A DNA stretch of 64,000 nt from Buchananella hordeovulneris (GCF_001907235.1 NZ_MQVS01000007.1:62001-126000); one strand, 5' to 3'. Shown: positions 1 to 8,676, numbered from the stretch's first letter. Made by a program: numbers and translations. The notes: generated from the sequence alone by a model not told the origin.

Positions 1-23
1 GGTAGTACACCAAAACGGGTAGG

Positions 24-44
24 GTTGAGTGGAACAGACTCAAC
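24..44 (+). promoter_or_regulatory. HAIR element (HspR operator) upstream of clpB
   Basis: The sequence reads TTGAGT, seven bases, ACTCAA (arms 25-30 and 38-43), matching the actinobacterial HAIR consensus CTTGAGT-N7-ACTCAAG except for the outermost base on each side. HAIR is the known operator of the heat-shock repressor HspR, which controls clpB and dnaK in streptomycetes and mycobacteria. It lies 51 bases upstream of the clpB start. hspR itself is not in the window. Confidence 0.88.
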
Positions 45-94
45 TTTGTGGGCGTTGGACTACACAGACCACACACTTCGCTGGGAGGAAACAC

Positions 95-2680
95 ATGGAC
101 AAGCTCACGACCATGTCGGGGAAAGCCATTTCCTCGGCAATGCAGCACGCCACGGCGGCGGGCAATCCGCACATAGAACCAGTGCACCTACTGTCCGCGC
201 TGCTGGAACAAACTGACGGCGTCGCCGTCGGCCTATTGACGGCCCTCGGTGCCGACCAAGCCGCCATCGGGCGCGCCACCCGCGCCGCCCTCACCGCGTT
301 GCCCAGCGCCTCGGGGGCCACCGTGGGACAAGCCAACCCCTCGCGCGCCCTCGGACAGGTGCTGACGCAAGCAGGGGAAGAAGCCACCGCCCTGGGGGAC
401 GAGTACGTCTCCACCGAGCACCTGCTCCTGGCCCTGGCAGCCGACCCCGGTCCGGCCGGGCAGGCCCTGAGCAAAAATGGGGCCACCCGCGCCGCCCTCG
501 CCGAAGCCCTGCCGACCGTGCGCGGGGGCCAGCGAGTGACGAGCCCCAACCCCGAAGGCACCTACCAGGCGTTAACCAAATACGGGCGTGACATGACCGC
601 CGCCGCCCGCGACGGCAAACTCGACCCCGTCATCGGCCGTGACGCGGAAATCCGCCGCGTCGTCCAAGTGCTGTCTCGCCGCACCAAAAACAACCCCGTC
701 CTCATCGGGGAGCCAGGCGTCGGCAAGACGGCCGTCGTTGAGGGACTCGCCCAGCGCATAGTTGACGGGGATGTCCCGGAATCGCTGCGCGACAAGCGCC
801 TCATCTCCCTGGACCTAGCGGCCATGGTCGCCGGGGCCAAGTATCGCGGTGAATTCGAAGAGCGGCTCAAGGCCGTGCTGGAGGAAATCGCCGCCTCCGC
901 CGGGCAGATCATCACCTTCATCGACGAACTCCACACCGTCGTCGGGGCCGGCGCCTCCGAAGGAGCCATGGACGCCGGCAACATGCTCAAACCGATGCTG
1001 GCCCGCGGCGAACTGCGGCTGGTGGGAGCCACCACCCTTGACGAGTACCGCGAGCGCATCGAAAAGGACCCCGCCCTGGAGCGGCGCTTCCAGCAAGTGT
1101 TCGTGGGCGAGCCAAGTGTCGAGGACACCGTGACGATCCTGCGCGGCATCGCCCCGAAGTACGAGGCCCACCACAAGGTCACCATCTCCGATGGGGCGCT
1201 AGTGGCCGCCGCCCAGCTGTCCGACCGGTACATCACCGGGCGGCAGCTACCCGACAAGGCCATCGACCTCATCGACGAGGCCTCCTCGCGCCTGCGCATG
1301 GAGCTGGACTCCTCGCCCGTCGAAATCGACGAGCTGCGGCGCCAGGTGGACCGGCTGCGCATGGAGGAGTCCTACCTGGCCGAGTTCGACGACGAGGCCT
1401 CCCAGGAACGCTTGGCGCGCCTGCGCGCCGACCTGGCCGACAAGAGCGAGGAACTGGCGGCGCTGACCGCCCGGTGGGAGGCCGAGAAGAGCGAACACAA
1501 CCGCGTCGGGGAACTGCGGCAACAGTTGGACGAGAAGCGCACCCAGGCGGATAACGCGCAACGCGAGTCCAATTACGAGGTTGCCTCGCGGCTGCTGTAC
1601 GGGGAGATTCCGGCCCTGGAGGCCGAGCTGGCGCGCGCCGAGGAGGCCGAACGGGCCGAGGGACGCGAGGCTCAACCCATGGTGGCCGAAGAGGTCGGCC
1701 CGACGGAGATCGCCGAGGTGGTGGCGGCGTGGACCGGCATTCCCACCGGGCGGCTGCTGCAGGGCGAGACCGAAAAGCTCCTCAGCATGGAAAGCGTGCT
1801 CGGGGCGCGCCTCATCGGGCAAAAGCCCGCGGTGGCGGCCGTCAGCGACGCCGTGCGGCGGGCGCGGGCAGGCGTCGCCGACCCCAACCGGCCCACCGGC
1901 TCCTTCCTCTTCCTCGGCCCCACGGGGGTCGGGAAGACCGAGCTGGCCAAGTCGCTGGCCGACTTCCTCTTCGACGACGAGCGCGCCATCGTCCGCATCG
2001 ACATGTCGGAGTACTCCGAGAAGCACTCGGTGGCCCGCCTGGTCGGGGCTCCCCCCGGTTACGTGGGCTACGAAGAGGGCGGGCAGCTCACCGAGGCCGT
2101 GCGGCGGCGGCCCTACTCCGTCGTGCTGCTCGACGAGGTGGAAAAGGCGCACCCGGAGGTCTTCGACATCCTGCTGCAGGTGTTGGATGACGGACGCCTC
2201 ACCGACGGGCAAGGCCGTACGGTCGACTTCCGCAATGTCATCCTCATTCTCACCTCCAACCTCGGCTCGCAGTTCCTGGTCGAGCCTGGCCTGGGGGAGG
2301 AGGAACGGCGCGAAAGCGTGATGGCGATGGTGCGCAGCGCCTTTAAGCCCGAGTTCCTCAACCGGTTGGATGACATCGTCATTTTCGATGCTCTCAGCCG
2401 CGACGAGCTGGGAGAAATTGTCGAGCTCATGCTGCGGGCGGTGCAGGCGCGCCTGGCCGACCGGCGCATCGTCCTGAGCGTCACCCCGGCGGCGCGTGAC
2501 TACCTTGCTCGCGAGGGATACGACCCAGCCTACGGGGCACGGCCGCTGCGGCGCCTCATCCAACGGGAGATTGGAGACCAACTGGCGCGCCTGCTGCTGG
2601 CCGGGCAGGTCAGCGACGGGGGCGAGGTCGAGGTGGATCGCGCGGCGGAGGGCCCTGGCCTAGTGTTGCGGGCCGCCTAG
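95..2680 (+). CDS. clpB: ATP-dependent chaperone ClpB
   Basis: Hexameric AAA+ disaggregase that, with DnaK, extracts polypeptides from aggregates in the cytoplasm. The 861-residue length is normal for the family. An N-terminal Clp repeat domain (about 1-145) is followed by AAA-1 with Walker A GEPGVGKT at 205-212 and Walker B FIDE at 275-278, the middle coiled coil (about 400-530), and AAA-2 with Walker A GPTGVGKT at 608-615 and Walker B LLDE near 677. The ATG at 95 is chosen because GGGAGGAA sits just upstream at 83-90 and the protein then begins at the family N-terminus; the frame is open back to 29, but that extension is unrelated to ClpB. The HAIR element upstream predicts HspR-controlled heat induction. 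A strong hairpin follows the stop, so it is probably monocistronic. Confidence 0.97.
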   Translation: MDKLTTMSGKAISSAMQHATAAGNPHIEPVHLLSALLEQTDGVAVGLLTALGADQAAIGRATRAALTALPSASGATVGQANPSRALGQVLTQAGEEATALGDEYVSTEHLLLALAADPGPAGQALSKNGATRAALAEALPTVRGGQRVTSPNPEGTYQALTKYGRDMTAAARDGKLDPVIGRDAEIRRVVQVLSRRTKNNPVLIGEPGVGKTAVVEGLAQRIVDGDVPESLRDKRLISLDLAAMVAGAKYRGEFEERLKAVLEEIAASAGQIITFIDELHTVVGAGASEGAMDAGNMLKPMLARGELRLVGATTLDEYRERIEKDPALERRFQQVFVGEPSVEDTVTILRGIAPKYEAHHKVTISDGALVAAAQLSDRYITGRQLPDKAIDLIDEASSRLRMELDSSPVEIDELRRQVDRLRMEESYLAEFDDEASQERLARLRADLADKSEELAALTARWEAEKSEHNRVGELRQQLDEKRTQADNAQRESNYEVASRLLYGEIPALEAELARAEEAERAEGREAQPMVAEEVGPTEIAEVVAAWTGIPTGRLLQGETEKLLSMESVLGARLIGQKPAVAAVSDAVRRARAGVADPNRPTGSFLFLGPTGVGKTELAKSLADFLFDDERAIVRIDMSEYSEKHSVARLVGAPPGYVGYEEGGQLTEAVRRRPYSVVLLDEVEKAHPEVFDILLQVLDDGRLTDGQGRTVDFRNVILILTSNLGSQFLVEPGLGEEERRESVMAMVRSAFKPEFLNRLDDIVIFDALSRDELGEIVELMLRAVQARLADRRIVLSVTPAARDYLAREGYDPAYGARPLRRLIQREIGDQLARLLLAGQVSDGGEVEVDRAAEGPGLVLRAA

Positions 2681-2715
2681 CCCTAAGGAACGCAGCCGCT
2701 GCCGAGGGATGAGAC

Positions 2716-2748
2716 GTGGCGGCCAGGCCCACAGGGCCTGGCCGCCAC
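2716..2748 (+). terminator. clpB terminator hairpin
   Basis: A perfect 15-bp stem (2716-2730 with 2734-2748) around a 3-base loop, 36 bases after the clpB stop. There is no T tract, as is common for actinobacterial terminators. Confidence 0.8.
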
Positions 2749-2790
2749 CCCCTGTGTGCGGGCGCCTGCTGGCCACCTGGCCCGCCCCCT

Positions 2791-2856
2791 CCAGTTGTCA
2801 CCAGGGCGGGTTTATCTCGGGCAGAACCGACATGCCACCGCCCCGGTGACAACTGG
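2791..2856. repeat. 66-bp dispersed palindromic repeat, copy 1
   Basis: An intergenic element bounded by 19-base inverted arms beginning CCAGTTGTCACC (2791-2809 and 2838-2856, 18 of 19 paired). A second copy of exactly the same length lies at 12363-12428, about 80 percent identical by hand alignment, with both arms preserved. Both copies lie downstream of an operon terminator. It could be a REP/MITE-like element or a folded RNA element. No target-site duplication is obvious. Confidence 0.75.
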
Positions 2857-2962
2857 CGTGGTGGATGGCAGGTGTGGGCGGAGTCACTGCCGCGGGGTTC
2901 CTTGCCGGTCTCCCCCTGGGGCTGCCTTGCCAGGCGCGGGCCCAGTGCGTCAGGGTGGGGGC

Positions 2963-3757
2963 ATGGCGCTACTTGACGTGTTCCCTTTCCCTGCCGCTCT
3001 CGTACTCACGAACGCCGAGGGGGAGATCTACCGCGAGGGGCACCTGGACGAGCCATTCGCCTGGGCTAGCATCACCAAACTCGCCACGGCGCTCGCGGCC
3101 CACCAAGCCGTGGAACGCGGGTTGCTGACGTTGCAGGAACCCGCCGGGCCACCGGGGGCGAGCGTGGCGCATCTGCTCGCCCACGCAGCGGGCCTGGATC
3201 CTGAGCGCGACCAAGTGGTCAGCGCCCCCGGGCGGCGGCGGATATACAGCAACTTTGGGTACGAGGTGCTCGGAGCAATCATCGAGGACGCGATCGGGTT
3301 GCCTTTAGACACCTGGATCGCGCAGGAGGTCTTCGGGCCGTTGGGAATGGAGCACACCCAGTTTGGGGCCTCGGCAGCGCACGGCGTCCGGGGGCCAGCA
3401 AGTGACCTCATCCGGTTAGCCCGGGAGCTGCTCCGCCCCCGCCTGCTGTCTCCAGCAACCCACGCCACCATGACCAGCCCGGCATTCGCGGGACTACCGG
3501 GGGTGCTGCCGGGCTACGGTCGCCAACACGACAACTTGTGGGCGCTGGGTCCAGAGCTGAAGGGGGACAAGTCTCCGCATTGGCTTTCCGCGGCCCACAG
3601 CCCAGCGAGTTTCGGTCATTTCGGGCAGGCGGGTGGCTTCCTGTGGGTGGAACCGCAGCGAGGGGTGGCGGCCGTGTTCCTCGGGGCGCAGCCTTTCGGA
3701 ACCACGCATGTGCGGCATTGGCCTGACCTGAACGCCGAGTTGCTGGCGCGCGCCTAG
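2963..3757 (+). CDS. Beta-lactamase-fold serine hydrolase
   Basis: A 264-residue member of the class C beta-lactamase/DD-peptidase superfamily (pfam Beta-lactamase). The nucleophile motif SxxK is seen as S-I-T-K in WASITKLAT, the second motif YxN as YSN in IYSNFGY, and a third HxG-like motif as HFGQAGG near the C-terminus. No signal peptide or membrane segment is visible, so it is probably a cytoplasmic esterase or amidase-like enzyme; the substrate cannot be read from sequence. The ATG at 2963 fits the family start; CAGGGT six bases upstream may be a weak leaderless-type -10 box. The open frame extends to 2756, but that part is non-conserved and crosses the 66-bp repeat. Confidence 0.8.
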   Translation: MALLDVFPFPAALVLTNAEGEIYREGHLDEPFAWASITKLATALAAHQAVERGLLTLQEPAGPPGASVAHLLAHAAGLDPERDQVVSAPGRRRIYSNFGYEVLGAIIEDAIGLPLDTWIAQEVFGPLGMEHTQFGASAAHGVRGPASDLIRLARELLRPRLLSPATHATMTSPAFAGLPGVLPGYGRQHDNLWALGPELKGDKSPHWLSAAHSPASFGHFGQAGGFLWVEPQRGVAAVFLGAQPFGTTHVRHWPDLNAELLARA

Positions 3758-3863
3758 TCGAGGTGCCCTAAGAGCACTCACCTGTGATCGTGCGCGTATG
3801 CGCAGTCTCAGGCTACTGATAGAGAGGGGCGTAGAGCCGAAGCCCTGGCGAATCGCTGAGCTT

Positions 3864-4379
3864 TCAGCCGCGGGGGTGCCGACGTTCGGGCCTGGCAGCG
3901 AGTTTGTCCTCGTGACCGGCGTTGTATCCGAGGGTGTGCACGGTAACGATTCGTGAGCCGTCGTGCGAGACCCCGATGAGTGCTCCGTGATCCTTGTTGA
4001 GGCCGTTGTGCCACCAGAGCGTGGGGTCGTCCATCCACCCCAGGGGCCTTTTGCCGACAGTCTGCCGGACGCTGGCCGTGGCGTACTGTTCGAGCGTGTT
4101 GAACATGCCGTGCACGCCGCCTGCGCCGATGAACGGGCCAGTGTCGTTCCACTGTTTACGGATGCCGCCCGTCCAGGTGCGTATCACCGGTAGACGCTCC
4201 GGGGCAAGGTCTATCGAGACGTCCCTGATCCCGAGCGGGCCGAAGACGCTCTCGGTGGCGAGCGTCCACCAGTCGCGTTTGGTGACGACTTCGAGCAGCC
4301 TGGTTAGCACCGCGTATCCCAGGTTTGAGTAGTCGAACGATCCCACAGTGCCACTGTGCTGCGCAGCGAGCGGCGGCAC
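3864..4379 (-). pseudogene. N-terminally truncated serine beta-lactamase-like protein
   Basis: The 171 codons encode the C-terminal half of a beta-lactamase-fold hydrolase: YSN in FDYSNLGY, then ESVFGPLGI and a GAGGVHG segment. The upstream half carrying the SxxK nucleophile is missing in all frames, and the only available start is a GTG just before the YSN segment. It resembles the gene at 2963 (both have VFGPLG after the YxN motif) but is clearly a different homolog. It lies at the edge of the lower-GC island and is probably a recombination remnant without activity. Confidence 0.7.
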
Positions 4380-4418
4380 CTGTGCCGCGAAACAGGATCA
4401 CCCCGCCCTTCATCCTTG

Positions 4419-4448
4419 CCTCCTTCATGAGTCGTCTCATGAAGGAGG
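4419..4448. repeat. Perfect 13-bp inverted repeat
   Basis: Arms 4419-4431 (CCTCCTTCATGAG) and 4436-4448 flank a TCGT loop. It sits at the broken 5' side of the truncated serine hydrolase. It could be the end of a lost mobile element or a terminator. The rest of 4380-4637 shows no gene I can support. Confidence 0.5.
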
Positions 4449-4637
4449 TGCGCACGCCCCACCCACGGTGGCATACGTGGATAGCCTGTTTGAAGCCGGG
4501 AGGGGGAGGAGGAGTTGAGGGCTGGTGATTCTTGAGGCGAGCCTTTGACCGTGTCCTTCGGCGGGATGGGCTGTGCTGCCGACGGGGCCGGAGAAATGCG
4601 TTGTTGTGAGGAAAAGTGACGACCGATTGACGGGAAG

Positions 4638-5081
4638 CTACTCGTTCGGTGTCACTGGATTCTTTGCCTTGAGCACGTCGATCAGCGTTTCGAGTCCTCT
4701 GCGCATGTCCTCCCAGGGCGCGGAGGAGGCAAGCTCACCGATCTCGCTGATCCAGTCGTTGTGGACTTCTGCCAGCCGGGTCAGCACGTCGTCGCCTGCT
4801 GGTGTCGTCAGGAGCAACTTTGACCTCCGGTGATGGGGGTTATCCTCGTAGTAGGCAAACCCCTCCTCAACGAGTTGATCAGCTACCCTCTGGACACTTT
4901 GACGTTGTAGGCGCAAGCGGCGGGCAATGTCGGGAACGGTGGCGCCATCCCCGGCCGTCTGAAGCACCATGCGGCGCGCATGGGTCTGCCCCACAGATGT
5001 GGCCATACGTTCGCCTTCGTCGCGGAGTAAGCGATTGGCCTCCCATATGGCGTGCAGCGTTGCGTTAATGACTTGCTCCAT
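4638..5081 (-). CDS. MarR-family transcriptional regulator
   Basis: A 147-residue winged-helix regulator. The DNA-binding core reads DIARRLRLQRQSVQRVADQL, then the wing YYEDNPHHRRSKLLLTTPAG, between N- and C-terminal dimerisation helices; this is the MarR layout and length. It is transcribed divergently from the epoxide hydrolase at 5129, with a TGACAG/CTGTCA inverted repeat between the two starts, so it probably represses both in response to a small aromatic or epoxide-like ligand (inference). The ATG at 5081 is the family start. It belongs to the lower-GC island. Confidence 0.85.
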   Translation of the reverse strand: MEQVINATLHAIWEANRLLRDEGERMATSVGQTHARRMVLQTAGDGATVPDIARRLRLQRQSVQRVADQLVEEGFAYYEDNPHHRRSKLLLTTPAGDDVLTRLAEVHNDWISEIGELASSAPWEDMRRGLETLIDVLKAKNPVTPNE

Positions 5082-5092
5082 GCCCCTCCGAT

Positions 5093-5108
5093 TGACAGCA
5101 TACTGTCA
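5093..5108. promoter_or_regulatory. Probable MarR operator
   Basis: TGACAG-CATA-CTGTCA, a perfect 6-bp inverted repeat with a 4-base spacer, in the 47-base gap between divergent marR and the epoxide hydrolase. The nonamer TGACAGCAT recurs at 5130-5138, overlapping the hydrolase start codon, giving an extra half-site. Confidence 0.6.
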
Positions 5109-5128
5109 TTCTGCGGTATCCTCGATAT

Positions 5129-6190
5129 ATGACAGCATGCTACCAACTCTTGTCTGGCGTGCTGCCCGACTTGGATGCGGCAGCACGCCAGTTGCATAAC
5201 CGCCTGCGCACAGCACGATTTCCAGCCACCGTAGCCATGATTGACGGCAACTATGGCCTGAGCCACCTCGTTGTTAGCGAAGCAGTAACACGATGGATCG
5301 ACTGGCTCGAACCAGCGAACAACGATGCGGAGGCCGAGTCGCACGCAATGGTGCGAGTTGATGGTATCGACCTGCATGTCTTGCGGTTTCCGGGTGAGGA
5401 CGTTCTTCCTCTGCTGCTTTATGGGTGGCCGACATCGTTCCTCTTGATCCATCGCGTCATCGGTGAACTGCGAAAAGTGTGCTCTGAGCCGGTGCTGGTC
5501 TCGATGCCGGGCTTCGGCGCATCCCCGCTACCGCGAGCGTTCTGGTCTGCGTTGGACTCCTCCAAACTGCTGTTGAAGATGATGGAAGCGCTCGGATTCA
5601 GTCGTTTCGCGATGCACGGCGAGGATTGGGGTTCCGCGGTCGCCTGCGACATGGGGGCTCTTGATCCAGATCGGGTCGTCGGTGTGCATGTCAGCGCCGG
5701 ATTTCACGGGTTTATCGCAGATGGCGCGCTCGAGGACAGGGTATGGCGCGATCTAAAGCAGTATGTGACCTACCTCCGTCTCCAAGCCGAACGGCCGGAC
5801 TCCCCCGCGTTCGCTCTGGCCGACTCGCCGGTGGGACTTCTCGCGTGGCAACTCGACAAGTACAGCCTCTGGCAGGGCACCCTCGGAGGCGATTTCGGTA
5901 TCGGAGACAACTTCATCTTCGCCAACGTCACCCTGTATTCGCTCACCGACAGTGTTGCCACCAGCATGCGACTGTGCGCGACGAGCAGATCGGGCATGCC
6001 TCCCACCTTCTCGCCCGCAGCTACTGCCGTGAGCAAGTTCGGATTGGCCGACTTTGCTTCCCGCGCCGTCTCCGAACAGCACAACAACCTCGTTGCATGG
6101 TACAGGCGGGCACATGGCCGCACTCGACGCGCGGCAGAACTAGTGAACGACCTCAGCGACTTCATGCAGCAGATAGGAGCACATTCATGA
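5129..6190 (+). CDS. Epoxide hydrolase (EHN / alpha-beta hydrolase)
   Basis: 353 residues of the microsomal-type epoxide hydrolase family: an N-terminal EHN domain (about 5-85), then the alpha/beta-hydrolase core. The oxyanion motif, usually HGWP, is YGWP at 98-101, and the nucleophile is Asp166 in HGEDWG. The catalytic-histidine region is odd. In this frame it reads WYRRAHGRTRRAAELV, whereas the +1 frame over the same bases reads GGHMAALDARQ, the family consensus. Two compensating small indels in about 40 bases (near 6100-6143) would explain this. The stop overlaps the next start (ATGA), so translation is coupled. It is controlled from the divergent marR promoter. Confidence 0.82.
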   Translation: MTACYQLLSGVLPDLDAAARQLHNRLRTARFPATVAMIDGNYGLSHLVVSEAVTRWIDWLEPANNDAEAESHAMVRVDGIDLHVLRFPGEDVLPLLLYGWPTSFLLIHRVIGELRKVCSEPVLVSMPGFGASPLPRAFWSALDSSKLLLKMMEALGFSRFAMHGEDWGSAVACDMGALDPDRVVGVHVSAGFHGFIADGALEDRVWRDLKQYVTYLRLQAERPDSPAFALADSPVGLLAWQLDKYSLWQGTLGGDFGIGDNFIFANVTLYSLTDSVATSMRLCATSRSGMPPTFSPAATAVSKFGLADFASRAVSEQHNNLVAWYRRAHGRTRRAAELVNDLSDFMQQIGAHS

Positions 6191-6906
6191 CTACCCACGG
6201 CCCCGTCGTTCTTGTCGGTGGCGGCGGACTCGGCCCCTGGGCCTGGAACCGGGTCACTCCGCTGCTGCAACAGCATGGATTGACCGTTGTTACGCCACAA
6301 CTGCGCGCAACAGGCAATGACGAAACGCCCCCTTCTTCTGTCACGCTATCCGACTGGATTGATGACCTCGCCACCGAGGTGGGCCGTCTGGAGGGCGTCA
6401 CGCTCGTGGCGCACTCCTTCGCCGGATACGTTGCAGCCGGAGCATTGCACCGACTTGTCGGGCGTCTACGCTCAGTGGTCTTTCTCGACGCGGTACTCCC
6501 GCAGCCCAGCGCGTCCTGGTTCGAGGTGATGGGGTCCCGCACAGAGGACTTCATGCGAAGCCTCGCTCGCGACGGCGCAACTCCCTGGTTCACGCGCGAC
6601 CAGCTCGACCAGATGTATCCGAACAATGGGATCACCGATCAGGATCTCGCTTGGCTGCAGGAGCATGTGACCTCACAGCCGATCGGCACCTACGCCGAAC
6701 ACGCGATCAAGCAGCCCATCCAGACCCTCGCAGCAAATGTGCGCCTCCACTATGTGAGGTGCCTGCGCACGAATCCTCCCGTAGCACCGGATACGGACAT
6801 CGCGGACGGGTGGATCATGAGCACGATCGATAGCTCTCACTGGCCGATGGTCACCGCGCCCGAGGACGTGGCACGAGCGATCATCGAGGTGGTTGAGAAC
6901 CCATGA
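6187..6906 (+). CDS. Alpha/beta hydrolase
   Basis: A 239-residue alpha/beta-hydrolase-fold enzyme. The oxyanion strand reads VLVGGGGLGPWAW, the nucleophile elbow is Ser77 in VAHSFAG, and a late histidine lies in SSHWPM. It resembles small esterases of the salicylate-esterase/EstC type, but the substrate is unknown. It starts inside the stop of the epoxide hydrolase and its own stop overlaps the start of the DUF1697 fragment, so three genes form one coupled operon under the divergent MarR. Codon use is less GC-biased than in the flanking core genes. Confidence 0.82.
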   Translation: MTTHGPVVLVGGGGLGPWAWNRVTPLLQQHGLTVVTPQLRATGNDETPPSSVTLSDWIDDLATEVGRLEGVTLVAHSFAGYVAAGALHRLVGRLRSVVFLDAVLPQPSASWFEVMGSRTEDFMRSLARDGATPWFTRDQLDQMYPNNGITDQDLAWLQEHVTSQPIGTYAEHAIKQPIQTLAANVRLHYVRCLRTNPPVAPDTDIADGWIMSTIDSSHWPMVTAPEDVARAIIEVVENP

Positions 6907-7115
6907 GCTACGTCGCGCTGTTCCGGAATCTCAACCTCGGACATCCCAGCAGTCCTACCGGGGCGGCACTCGTCGATGCTTTCGGAGGCCCGTCCGTCGC
7001 CAGCAGCTTCCAGATCAACGGAATGCGCGATGCCGGTGACACGGCGAGGCCCCGCACCCTGAACCTGCTGTGTCGATCAGGAGGCGAGGCCAACGGCACG
7101 GATCTCTCGTGTTAG
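6903..7115 (+). pseudogene. DUF1697-family protein, truncated after about 40 residues
   Basis: The frame begins MSYVALFRNLNLGHPSSPTG, which resembles the N-terminus of DUF1697 proteins, and starts by ATGA overlap with the upstream hydrolase. The resemblance ends near residue 43; the remaining 27 codons are unrelated and run into the end of the recombinase remnant on the other strand. Intact family members are about 180 residues. I read it as a third operon gene cut off by a deletion or insertion junction near 7030. Confidence 0.5.
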
Positions 7116-7789
7116 GTGCGCCAGCTGAACTCGACCCGGTGGACGAGGATGTCAGCACGGTAGGCGGTACGGCGCTCCTGGAACGCCTCGACGGTCTTGT
7201 TACGGCGACACGCAGGGGTGGCACCAGTCACCCCGTCTGGGAGCGGATGCATGAGCACAGCTTCAAGAATCAGACTCGCGGCTTGATACTGCCACAACGG
7301 GCTACGCCCCGCCCACAATCCGAGCAACGGATCAGCCCCGAGAACGTATACAGCCGCTTCGCGACCCCGCTGCCGGGGGTATGGAAGTTACGAGCCTTCT
7401 TCCTCGCGTCGAACACGTCACCGAGTTGCTGCCAAGTGTCCTCATCCAAAATCGCAGGCCACACCTCCTCCACCTGCATCTGCGAGGTGTTCGAACGCGA
7501 GCCGTCCGGGAGAATCGACCGCCGTGCCAGGTGTCCTCGATGGCTTGTTGCTTCGCCGCACCCCCGCACCCGAGGGCAGGGTGATCGTGCGCTGCTTGAA
7601 CGCCGACGTGTCGTTCTCCCGGAACACCGCCACCACCTCCCACTCGTGCATGGCAGCGTACGCGCGGCAATCAGCCTCCTGCCGATCCGCACCTCGCTCC
7701 GTGCCCTCCGGATCATCACTGATACGGACGTACACCACCGCCTGCAACGGCACTGCTTCTACGTTCTGTTCCTGCTGGTTGTGGCCCAT
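7112..7789 (-). pseudogene. Decayed large serine recombinase
   Basis: Pieces of one serine recombinase occur in successive frames. The resolvase N-terminus AVVYVRISDDPEGTERGADR, with the catalytic serine in RISDD, is in the frame starting at 7789. The frame within 7719-7270 holds VEEVWPAILDEDTWQQL and the zinc-ribbon start YTFSGLIRCSDCGRG. A third frame ends with ADILVHRVEFSWRT at 7112. The middle of the protein is missing: about 225 codons remain against 450-550 usual. It cannot be functional. It is the best evidence that the 3.8-7.8 kb stretch came in by site-specific integration. The remaining 54 bases to 7844 hold nothing recognisable. Confidence 0.75.
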
Positions 7790-7843
7790 CTCTAGCCCGC
7801 CTTCCTGCTCTCTTGAGAGGTAGGTGCGTTTACAGAACCTCGG

Positions 7844-8626
7844 CTAGTCGAGGGTCAGTATCACGGGCACGTGATCGGAAGCCCCCTTGCCTTTGCGTTC
7901 CTCCCGGTCGATTTCCACGGCAGTCACGCGCGCGGCGACGGCGGGGGAGCCCAGGGCGAAGTCGATGCGCATGCCTTCGTTCTTGGGGAAGCGGAGCTTT
8001 TGGTAGTCCCAGTAGGTGTAGCCATCTACGTGGGGGCGCGTGAGCTCGCTCAGGTCGGCGGTGGCGAGGGCGGTGAAGGCGGCGCGCTCAGCAGGGGAGG
8101 TGTGGGTCTTGTCGACAAAGTACTGGGGATCCCACACGTCCTGGTCGAGGGGGGCGACGTTGAAGTCGCCAACCGCCAGCAGCTGCCGGGTGGGCGTGTG
8201 GGTGGCTGCTAAGTGCTCGCGCAGGGCCGCGTACCACTGCAGCTTGTAGGTGTAGTGCGGGTCAGTCAGCTCCCGGCCGTTGGGGACGTACAGGCTCCAG
8301 ATGTCGATGCCCGCGCAGGTGGCGCGTAGCGCCCGCGGTTCGACGACGGGGGTGGCACCGTCCTTCCCCCAGGCGGGTTGCCCGGGAAAGCCGCGGACGA
8401 CGTCGTCCAGCCCGACGCGGGAGGCGATAGCGACGCCGTTCCACTGGTTGGTGCCCCAGGTGGCGACCTCGTAACCGGCGGCGGTGAAGGCGGCGGTGGG
8501 GAACTGGTCGTCGCGGCACTTGATTTCTTGCATGGCCAGGACGTCCAGTTGATGGCGCTGGGCGGCAGCGAGGACGCGTTCGAGGCGGGTGCGGATGCTG
8601 TTTACGTTCCAGGTGGCGATTCGCAT
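7844..8626 (-). CDS. xth: Exodeoxyribonuclease III
   Basis: A 260-residue endonuclease/exonuclease/phosphatase-fold enzyme acting at abasic sites and 3' blocks in base excision repair. Seen are the N-terminal TWNVNSI, metal-binding glutamate in MQEIKC, catalytic GDFNVAP and C-terminal SDHVPV. Length and layout match bacterial ExoA/Xth. The ATG at 8626 begins directly at the conserved MRIATWNVNS. It is core-like in composition and marks the end of the acquired island. Confidence 0.95.
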   Translation of the reverse strand: MRIATWNVNSIRTRLERVLAAAQRHQLDVLAMQEIKCRDDQFPTAAFTAAGYEVATWGTNQWNGVAIASRVGLDDVVRGFPGQPAWGKDGATPVVEPRALRATCAGIDIWSLYVPNGRELTDPHYTYKLQWYAALREHLAATHTPTRQLLAVGDFNVAPLDQDVWDPQYFVDKTHTSPAERAAFTALATADLSELTRPHVDGYTYWDYQKLRFPKNEGMRIDFALGSPAVAARVTAVEIDREERKGKGASDHVPVILTLD

Positions 8627-8676
8627 GGGGATACCATGCGGGGGAGAGAGGCGGAGAGACAGCGGTGGGCGCTAGT

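Noticed and set aside
1247-2581. A 444-codon open frame antisense to clpB
   Set aside because: It lies wholly within clpB on the opposite strand, has no recognisable motifs and is the expected shadow of G/C-ending codons.
2716-2856. CRISPR-like spaced palindromes after clpB
   Set aside because: Only one terminator hairpin and one 66-bp palindrome occur, without repeated spacing. No cas gene or repeat array is present anywhere in the window.
4156-4455. Small minus-strand frame preceded by AAGGAGG and an ATG near 4418
   Set aside because: The ribosome-site-like sequence is part of the perfect hairpin, and the translation has no family resemblance.
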